From Pomphorhynchus laevis (Eukaryota > Acanthocephala > Palaeacanthocephala > Echinorhynchida > Pomphorhynchidae), in NCBI GenBank assembly GCA_012934845.2, contig WNNJ02001273.1:62001-126000 (forward strand): DNA of 64,000 bases, given 5' to 3'. Shown here one piece after another: positions 56,667 to 64,000 of the stretch. Both the position numbers and the translations under genes were made by a program. The notes below the pieces were generated by a model that searched no databases, had not been told where the DNA came from, and was given only the letters and a program-made list of their open reading frames with translations. The stretch's first letter is position 1; each line of letters begins with the position of its first letter.

Positions 56667-58181
56667 ATGGATTGTGATGAACCACGAGCGAAAAGTCTAT
56701 TCGCGTCTTTACCGATAGATGGTAAAATATTGGAAGCTATTGAAGGAGATATGAACTTGTCTGAAATGACAGCAATACAGCAAATGTCTATACATCAATT
56801 ACTTGATGGTAAAGATATTATTGCAACTGCCAAAACAGGTAGTGGCAAGACCCTGGCATTTCTCATCCCAATTATACAGAAGATCAATATGAAACTGTCG
56901 GGCCTTCAAGCACTAGTTATTTGTCCGACGAGAGAACTGAGCATACAGACATTTAATGTTCTAAAGGAGCTTGTATCGCGGCTAGATCCAAAGCCCAGTT
57001 GTGGAATAGCGATAGGTGGAACTAGCAGGCAAGATGAAGCACGTCGTCTCACCGGTGGTAAGAAAGGAGATTTTACCGTAAGCATTATTGTATGCACTCC
57101 TGGTAGATTGCTTGATCACATTATGAACACAGCTGGATTTAATTTTCGTAATCTTCGAATGCTGATATTAGACGAAGCGGACCGTATTCTAGATATTGGG
57201 TTCGAAGAGGATTTAAAATCAATATTCAACAAACTACCCGTGAAGAAGCGTCAAACTTGTTTCTTTTCAGCAACTCTTAGCGAGAAATTAAATGATATGG
57301 CGAAGCTGGCAATGCAAAATCGGCATGAACAAGCGCTTTACATTAGTGCAAATACCGACGATAACGTAGATGACGCCACTGTTAGTTCGTTAGTGCAAGG
57401 ATACGCCATCGTACCGATAGAAAAACGTTTCCTTCTACTGTACACTTTCCTAAAAAAGAATGAAGATAAAAAGGTAATCGTATTTTTAAGTAGCTGCCTT
57501 TCTGTAAAATTTCATAATGAACTCCTTAATTTCATTGACATAGCGGGCGTGAAATGCATTCATGGACGCCAGAAACAGGCTAAACGAACATCAACATTTC
57601 TAGAGTTTTGTCAGGCAAGTAAAGGCATCCTTATATGTACAGATGTTGCAGCTAGAGGATTAGATATACCGGCCGTTGATTGGATTGTACAGTATGATCC
57701 ACCCGATGACCCTAAAGAGTATATTCATCGAGTTGGACGAACCGCTCGTGCTGGGGCTTCTGGAAACGCATTACTGATGCTTGCCCCTAGTGAACTTGGC
57801 CTTTTGCGTTATCTGCGCGTTGCAGGTGTTTCTAGTATTAACGAGTTCAAATTTAGCTGGTCGAAGATAGCCAATGTCCAGAATGAACTTGAAAACATTA
57901 TAAGTAAAAACTATTTTCTGCACATGGCTGGACGAGATGCTTATAAATCCTATGTAAGAGCGTACGCAAGTCATCATCTTAAAGATATTTATAACATCTC
58001 AAGGTTAGATTTAAAGCAGGTTGCAAAGTCGTTCGGTTTCATTGAACCTCCGTATGTAAATTTGGATGTTGGAGCGCCGAGCAAGCGAAAACAGAAAAAC
58101 ATGATGGCCGCACAACGTGATAAGAAGCAGAAGAAACAGTTTACCCAATCTCTTAAGGGAAGAAAATTTGTAAGATTTTAA
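56667..58181 (+). CDS. DDX18: ATP-dependent RNA helicase DDX18/Has1
   Basis: A 504-residue DEAD-box helicase, complete and without introns. Motifs: I AKTGSGKT (55-62), Ia PTREL (87-91), Ib TPGR (144-147), II DEAD (169-172), III SAT (201-203), V CTDVAARGLD (324-333), VI HRVGRTARAG (354-363). The Has1/DDX18 C-terminus follows (SYVRAYASHHLKDIYNISRL and KSFGFIEPPYVNLDV, 428-467), then a basic tail ending KGRKFVRF. Has1/DDX18 acts in nucleolar 60S (and early 40S) ribosome assembly. The length is close to yeast Has1; the long N-terminal extension of vertebrate DDX18 is absent. The ATG follows an in-frame TGA at 56643 and has G at -3 and +4. aataaa lies at 58310. Confidence 0.97.
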   Translation: MDCDEPRAKSLFASLPIDGKILEAIEGDMNLSEMTAIQQMSIHQLLDGKDIIATAKTGSGKTLAFLIPIIQKINMKLSGLQALVICPTRELSIQTFNVLKELVSRLDPKPSCGIAIGGTSRQDEARRLTGGKKGDFTVSIIVCTPGRLLDHIMNTAGFNFRNLRMLILDEADRILDIGFEEDLKSIFNKLPVKKRQTCFFSATLSEKLNDMAKLAMQNRHEQALYISANTDDNVDDATVSSLVQGYAIVPIEKRFLLLYTFLKKNEDKKVIVFLSSCLSVKFHNELLNFIDIAGVKCIHGRQKQAKRTSTFLEFCQASKGILICTDVAARGLDIPAVDWIVQYDPPDDPKEYIHRVGRTARAGASGNALLMLAPSELGLLRYLRVAGVSSINEFKFSWSKIANVQNELENIISKNYFLHMAGRDAYKSYVRAYASHHLKDIYNISRLDLKQVAKSFGFIEPPYVNLDVGAPSKRKQKNMMAAQRDKKQKKQFTQSLKGRKFVRF

Positions 58182-58309
58182 TCTAAACTTTTTCAAATGT
58201 CAAATATATTGTCTATTTTGTGTACCAAAGTATTTTCATGAACGTGTAAAATGAGAAAAAGTAAAATTAACTTTTTACGGAGAAACATCATTTTGAAATT
58301 CTAATTTTG

Positions 58310-58315
58310 AATAAA
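58310..58315 (+). terminator. Probable DDX18 polyadenylation signal
   Basis: Canonical aataaa 129 bases after the DDX18 stop, the first on this strand after the coding region that sits well. Confidence 0.55.
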
Positions 58316-58344
58316 TTGCTTCACTTTCAATAATTATTTATTAT

Positions 58345-58435
58345 TATAATTATTGAAGCTGGATCAAACAAGAAAGGAAATTATTTTTGATATTTCGCTA
58401 ACTTCTGTTAGCATCTCCAGAAAATTATAATGTTT
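58345..58435. mobile_element. Foldback MITE, left half
   Basis: attattgaagctggatcaaa, then gatatttcgctaacttctgt, tagcatctccagaaaatta. One arm only of the family at 47.3-48.2 kb. It lies about 30 bases past the DDX18 poly(A) signal. Confidence 0.85.
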
Positions 58436-58739
58436 TTAAAAACGTTATAAAACGTTCTTAGCAATCGCCGCTATTTGCTTTGGGCAGGTGCTGCTCTTAT
58501 TAGCGATAACCTTTTGCTTTCACTGCTGTTTGAATTGCTGTAACTCGATTTCGGCAACTTTTGAAGGTTCACAAAACGCAATGAAAAGGATGATTCAAAA
58601 TAGTTTCGAAACAAAACAAAAATAATAACCATAATATTTTCATTCAAAATAAATAATTTGAAAAAATTAAAAAATATATAAAAAATAATAATTAAAATTA
58701 CTTGAAAAATTAAGTATAAAAATAAAATAGAAAAGATTA
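58436..58739. other. Spacer
   Basis: The part 58440-58600 is richer in G+C (aatcgccgctatttgctttg and following). No frame recognised. Confidence 0.35.
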
Positions 58740-59300
58740 TTTAAGCAAACATCTTTATTTACAACATATTTTCATTTAACGTTACGTCAGGTTTATTATT
58801 CGGCATAATAATATTGAAGTTTTTATGTTCAGTTTTTATATTTTAACAATTGGCTTCATTTGCTAAAACAACAGTATTATTATAGTCAATATTGTGATCT
58901 AAATTTAAAATATGGTCTACAATAGTGCTACTTAGGCCCTTTTTGAGAATTTATTTCTGTTGTTTTAATCTAGTCTCTAATGGTTGGCCTGTTTGACCCA
59001 CATATATTTTATCGGATTATCAACAAGAAATTTTATAGACAACTCCATTATTATCATGTTTGGATTTCTTTTTCAAAATGTTGTGTAACTTATGTATTTT
59101 ACTATTATACAAAACAATAGTTGAAATATTTAATGTTTTATTGTTTAAAACAAATCTTTGGAAATATTCTAAAAATTATTAATAAATGATAATCCTATGT
59201 ATTTATTTTCTCATTCTGGGCCAAAAACAACTTGTTTATCATTTTTGGTACTTTTGAAGAAAGCCTTTTCAATTGCCCATAATGGAAGACCGTTTTTATC
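58740..59300 (-). mobile_element. Penelope-like element, GIY-YIG endonuclease relic
   Basis: The minus strand reads NKYIGLSFINN near 59190, then KIHKLHNILKKKSKHDNNGV with VYKISC, then IYVGQTGQPLETRLKQ near 59010-58965 and STIVDHILNLDHNIDY. This is the PLE-type GIY-YIG nuclease (VYKI-C, Y-GQTGR-L--RL) with the end of the RT before it. It is an old fossil with several breaks. Repeated hairpins follow on its 5' side (59.3 and 59.7 kb), consistent with PLE terminal structures. Confidence 0.75.
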
Positions 59301-59365
59301 TACATTTCAGTATTGGTGAATCTCATCAGCTACTGATCCAATACCTACGTTTCATGTTTCGGTTC
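59300..59365 (-). repeat. Dispersed hairpin repeat, copy 2
   Basis: Arms gtattgg (59310-59316) and ccaatac (59338-59344) enclose tgaatctcatcagctactgat. ctacgtttcatgtttcgg follows. The same layout occurs at 43.6 kb with a different but still complementary stem. Confidence 0.8.
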
Positions 59366-59689
59366 TTTTAATGTTGACTGACGATCACTCAACTCTCTGC
59401 TTTATTAGCATTTTAGATTTAATGAAAGACTTTTGTCTTAGATTTTGCAAATTTAATTGAAATCATTTCTGATTTCAAATTAAATCGGCGTTGATAGGGA
59501 AGGTGTTACCTTGGATTTTAAAACCTACCTATTTTTGCAATTAATTGCAATTTTCAAACTAATCATCTATAGTTTGTTTCCTAATTTTAAGTTGATATAC
59601 ATGTGCAGTCATTGCTACTATTGAAATTTTGATGACTATTTTTATTCTGCACGCTTCGTTAATCCTATATATACTCCGACATTAGTACT

Positions 59690-59765
59690 CTACATCTCAG
59701 TATTGGTGGACCTTATCAGCTACTGATCCAATTCCTACGTTTCACGTTTTCGGTCCTTATGATGA
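59690..59765 (-). repeat. Dispersed hairpin repeat, copy 3
   Basis: gtattgg (59700-59706), loop tggaccttatcagctactgat, right arm ccaattc (59728-59734, partly paired), then ctacgtttcacgttttcgg. It lies 390 bases from copy 2 in the same orientation, as expected for paired or tandem PLE ends. Confidence 0.8.
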
Positions 59766-60029
59766 GACCAAAAAGTATTATCATCTTGAATTGTATATCA
59801 ACTTTAGTCAACATTAGAAATGTCAGTTTGAATATGTTTGATCATGAATAACGATGATATGGCAACTCCCTTCATTGTCAGAGGGTCTGCTTTAGTTAGA
59901 CCTTCCTCTGCTACCACGGTCTCCACCATCAAGGTACTAAACCCATATGTGTTATGAAGCATAAAAGATAAAGCACATGAGATTTTGCTACATTACTTAA
60001 TAACAATATGCGGTTTGCATTGTTAAAAT

Positions 60030-61870
60030 ATAACTTGCGTTCATAGCAAAGACGATCATTATTATGTATACAGGGCTTTGACCAAAAAAGCCGTTTTGCT
60101 TGCTTATTGTTCAACACATTTAAGACAACATATCAGTAACGATCAAATCCAAAGATAAAGTTTTCTAATGTTGTCTTGATTCGTATGTATTATCCAACTG
60201 GTGGCAAAATTCTTGAATTGACTTAGTGATGATGCAGTAACAATGTCATGTGATAATGAGTTTCACAACTTTAACGCTCTGCCCGAGAATCGCGATAACA
60301 TTATGGACATCCCACTCTGTCGGACATTCATTTTCAAAACAGTCGCTTGGATATCCGTGTACTTTACTATATGCCACATCGCCACGAGTAGTCTGGTTTG
60401 CACTGATATCATTCATACCCATCGAAGTTAATCGCTAATTATAACTCATCCATGTATTTGAATGAGTTTCCTGATGCGCCGTAGAATTTTTTACGGTCTT
60501 TGACTAAAACGGCCGTTATGCCAGCTCATTGTACAACACATTAAAGACAAAATATCAGTAACAAGCAATCCAAGGATAAAGTTTTTTAATGTTGTCTTGA
60601 TCCGTATGTATTATCCAACTGTTGGCAAAATCCTTGAATTATCTTAGCGATGATGCAGTAACGATGTCATGTGGTAATGAGTTTCATAACTTTAACCATC
60701 TGCCCGACAATCGCAATACCATTATGCACATCCTAATTTGCCTTGTGCTCAACATGAGTGAATGGCCCCTATGACTTTGTCAGATATTCATTTCAACACA
60801 GTAGCTTGGATATCCATTCATCCCCTCTACTATATGCCACATCGCCAACAGATCCATAACGAGTAGTCTGATTTGCATTGATATCATACCCTTCGGAGTA
60901 TATCGTCCATTATAACTCGTTTTTTCACCTCCTCGAATGAGTTTGCTGCAAAGCCGTAGAATTTTCTCTAGATATCTCATTTAGCTTATCGTGAAAGGGA
61001 ATGACGCTTGGATGTCATATTCGATATCAGGATGAACTATCGCGTTGTATAGTTGAACAAAATAGAGTGGATATACTGACGAAAACGGGTTTTAATTATA
61101 TAAATCATATTTTTTTGCGGAACTGCAACGTCTATCAGTGCCCATTTAAGTTTTTAGTGTTGATTGCCTAAGGATGTCAAGATAACGAATTTGATTAGTC
61201 GAAATGATTCTACAGGACCCGACACTTTAAAAAGAAGAAACATAGGACATGTCAAGCCGTATGTGCGAGCACTTTGAAATGTTTAATAATATGTCGATAT
61301 TAACACTCCACGTATGAAGCTTATCAATATCACGCTGCAAGCGGATATTGTATTCTTTGGATAGGATCTCATACCATATTTTTGTCTTCAGCAAAAACTA
61401 AACAGGGACAATGTAATTGAGTCAGTAGAATGCCCATGAACATATAAAACAATAAATATCATAGACAGTACCTTGAGAAACTTCTAACGCAATTTAACGC
61501 GGCGAGAATAATATACTACAAATTCGTACTCAGAAAAATCTATAAGATTAAAAATCACTGATATATCCTACAACTAAGTTATTAATGCAATGTTTTGCAA
61601 CTATTTGAATAATACGACCATGGGGAAAACGATCGAACGCACGACTGAATTTAAGCACGAGAACATCCACTGCATTTTTCCTAGACATGGATTTAATACA
61701 AGTTTCACGGGCAGGCAAAAAGTTCATAAAGCAAGAACGCCCTTTTCTGAAATCATATTTCATTACAATTGACTTTACTGCTTTTGGAATACTGGCTTTG
61801 CTACGTTTGAAACTTATTAAGAACTTACGAAGCGATTGCTGATCTAACAAGCTCGTAATCGCTGGTTGCT
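60030..61870 (-). mobile_element. CR1-type LINE, old copy with duplicated 3' part
   Basis: The minus strand shows RT pieces near 61850-61550 (DFRKGRSCFMNFLPARETCI, VLKFSRAFDRFPHGRI) and 60980-60780 (MRYLEKILRLCSKLIRGGEK, LLVMDLLAMWHIVEG). The C-terminal block (RALKLWNSLSHDIVTASSLS, QFKNFATSWI) follows near 60310-60190. The last part occurs twice in tandem: about 60500-60980 and about 60040-60495, with tataaagttttttaatgttgtctt-type sequence in both. Many stops; clearly old. Confidence 0.75.
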
Positions 61871-61906
61871 TAACCAGTATCTATAAGGGTAAAAATACAA
61901 ATTTTA

Positions 61907-62128
61907 ATGACTCGAGGAGGTTCAATAGTGGTAACTAAATGCTGCAATTTTAAAATTCAAGCCTCTAAATGCATTCGATGGCGATGTGCTAAGTCAAACA
62001 AGCCTTGCTTGAATTGTACTGCTCCAAGCCGCTGCAGCAAAATTCGCAAGGTTCATGTGGAAACTAAACAATCAGGTAAATATAATCAAGTTTATAACAC
62101 GACGACAATGTTCTTACCCATAGAATAA
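61907..62128 (+). CDS. Small Cys-rich frame, possible exon
   Basis: 73 codons. It contains eight cysteines within KCCNFKIQASKC, RWRCAK, KPCLNCTAPSRCSK, a spacing that suggests a zinc-binding cluster. The run of Cys codons ends just before ac-aatcag/gtaaat, a possible splice donor at about 62075, after which the frame loses character. It is slightly reminiscent of CXC/tesmin-type or transposon-tail Cys clusters, but I cannot assign it. It lies between two retroelement relics and may belong to one. Confidence 0.35.
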   Translation: MTRGGSIVVTKCCNFKIQASKCIRWRCAKSNKPCLNCTAPSRCSKIRKVHVETKQSGKYNQVYNTTTMFLPIE

Positions 62129-62760
62129 CCAAACTCGCATCAAAATATTCACGATGACACAACGAAACGACATATTTCTGTAACAACACAATTTTAACAA
62201 TAACCTATATGTGCAGTTCAAATTTAATTAGATTCCGAATCTGTTCGGTTTTCATATTTGCAATAAATACAGTTTGGAATTCATCGACATGCTAACTAAA
62301 TCATTAATGAATTTCAATGCAGATATTTAAGTTGATTTCAATCCTCTGAAACATTCAACAGTAATGTTCCAGCTTATTCTACAAAGGGGTCCTAGTCGCC
62401 AAACAAATTTTATTAGACAAGCCATAGTGCGAAGAATAATACTTTGAAAAAATTACGATATATGTGAAAATTTATGTCTGAAGCACGCTATCTTCCATCC
62501 ACCAAATGAAGCACGCTTAATAAAGTTAGAAACTGGAAGCAAAATAGGCGAAATTAAAAAGTCTTAAAGTTAGTAAAAAATTACATAGGAAAGACTTACG
62601 GACTTTGAACTCCACGAGGAAAAAAGTACCCTGGAATTAGACTTTTCGATAGGCAACAAAACAATATTATCAATTCTTAAATAACTTCATCCCGCCATCA
62701 TGACTTTAGATTTAGTGACTCAACTCTATCGGATGTAATTTACGCGGGGAGACTCATGAC
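62129..62760. other. Spacer, no gene supported
   Basis: Only broken frames. It may be the decayed 5' part of the RT relic to the right. Confidence 0.3.
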
Positions 62761-62765
62761 AAAAT

Positions 62766-63900
62766 ATGCGGGAGCATCTGGAGTTTATTCTGACGGTTGG
62801 AAGAACTGTCTTACCAAACACGAAATTACTTCTACCAAATTCAATCCCAAATATGCGAGTTTACTATCAAAATAGCCGTCGGAAAATTGATCCTATGCGA
62901 TTAGAGGCATATACAATTAGTCGTATTTTACCATTAGACAACAAGACGAAAGTATGGTCAATTAGTATCGGAGGATTTTTGAGAAGAATCTTTGGGCGGG
63001 TAAAACTTTGCCTTTTACCCGAAACATATCAAGTCATTTTGTCTCACTTTTCAATAATGCGCAAGCTAACGTTGTTGAACAGAAGTAGCTTTTCATACAA
63101 TGGGATAATTGATAAAAATAATGATTTCAGCTACTTTAACAAATATCTTATACTCAAAAATATGAAAAATATGTCCATCGCTGCGGAGGGTGTTCTCAAA
63201 AACATACTGTCGAACATCTGATCTAGTTGTAAATGAGACTACTCTGCAATATTCTGTGAGATTCATGCAAGGTGATTCTCTAACAATAGCAGCATTTGCC
63301 CTCGCGTCAATTCCGCTGATTAACCGATTATAAAAATGGTGCAAAACGCCTACAGATCTGATATGCTGATGACGGCGTATGTGTGGGTTCGATTAAATAA
63401 CTAGAAAATATTTGGATATTATGCTAACCCACGGAAGTGACCAAGAAGCAGTATAAATCAGGACATACGGCGTGATACACGTTGGTAGATTAACGGGAAT
63501 TCGTATTTTGTCCATAACAATGTACAGAATCAGCTTAAAATGAAAGTATAATATGACGAAATTACAAGAAGGAAGTCGACAAGAGGCATTTGCGAGCTAT
63601 ATTCTCCTAACAAAGGTGATTTAGTCTAAACTACCATATATAAAACGAAAATGTGATACTCAACCAGAGTGGTTCCAGCCAGTTCACTCAAAGCTATTCA
63701 AAGATGTATTGCCATAAATGCTTGGATACCTAGGCGGCTACATCGAAACTAAAAATCATTTGCTTTCCAAATCGCTTTGAAGGATTGGGAATCAGGAAAC
63801 CATCAAAGTTTAATATGAACTCATGCAATAAACGGATTATCGGTGTCAAATTAGAGGACTCACAATGTCATTTTGAAAGAAATCAAAAACTAAAATATTA
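62766..63900 (+). mobile_element. Reverse-transcriptase relic of the QGD-type, unresolved family
   Basis: A 151-codon frame (62766-63221) leads into VRFMQGDSLTIAAFALASIP and LINRL near 63260-63325. An ICYADDGVCVG-like motif follows near 63355, then a C-terminal RFEGLGIRKPSKF near 63770. The trio QGD-L--A-(Y/F)AL--IPLI-RL, YADD and GLGI-P is found in a widespread group of animal RT proteins whose element class I cannot state from memory. It is an old fossil with several breaks. Confidence 0.5.
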
Positions 63901-64000
63901 ACGAATTAATTCAATCGAGACAAACTATTATAGTATTGTCAAAGATATATGTCCACGATTTTCGAAAATATCACAAAATAGGATTCCTCGTCATTGCTTA

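Overview
The window looks like AT-rich nuclear DNA from an invertebrate animal; I cannot place the clade. The evidence is one intact, intron-free eukaryotic RNA helicase (DDX18/Has1) with animal-style flanks, dense non-LTR retrotransposons (L2/CR1, CR1, RTE and an unplaced family), Penelope-like elements, a ZBED5-type hAT transposon and foldback MITEs. I found no rRNA, tRNA or CRISPR array, and no LTR retrovirus.

Layout. 0-8 kb: a 302-bp tandem repeat, a Penelope-like relic, LINE tails and foldback repeats. 8-12.4 kb: a long L2/CR1 LINE with a PHD-like ORF1. 12.4-16.8 kb: two CR1 pieces, one nearly full length. 16.9-17.6 kb: a segment of about 50% G+C with bacterial-looking codons. 17.7-24.8 kb: another L2 copy, then a ZBED5-like hAT element split by a third L2 copy. 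24.8-28.3 kb: an inverted CR1 copy and a short duplication. 29.0-34.4 kb: L2, an unplaced LINE family ('family A') and RTE. 34.4-38.9 kb: a foldback element and the longest L2 copy, inverted relative to the 8-kb copy and nearly identical to it. 39.4-42.8 kb: further LINEs, AT microsatellites and a near-perfect palindrome. 43-53 kb: sparse DNA with PLE-type hairpins, possible host exons, a MITE cluster, a 210-bp tandem repeat and a 161-codon ORF. 53.1-55.6 kb: a duplicate of the L2/hAT junction followed by a second family A copy. 56.7-58.2 kb: DDX18. 58.3-64 kb: a MITE, an antisense Penelope GIY-YIG relic, repeated hairpins, a decayed CR1 copy with a duplicated 3' end, a Cys-rich ORF and an unusual reverse-transcriptase relic.

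Only DDX18 is a confident working host gene (60S ribosome biogenesis). The rest is mainly a record of nested and duplicated transposition. The points most worth a second look are the bacterial-looking insert, 20-bp promoter-like monomers at L2 5' ends, covarying hairpins at L2 3' ends and in a second dispersed family, LINE copies that share the same breaks, and the 210-bp tandem repeat.
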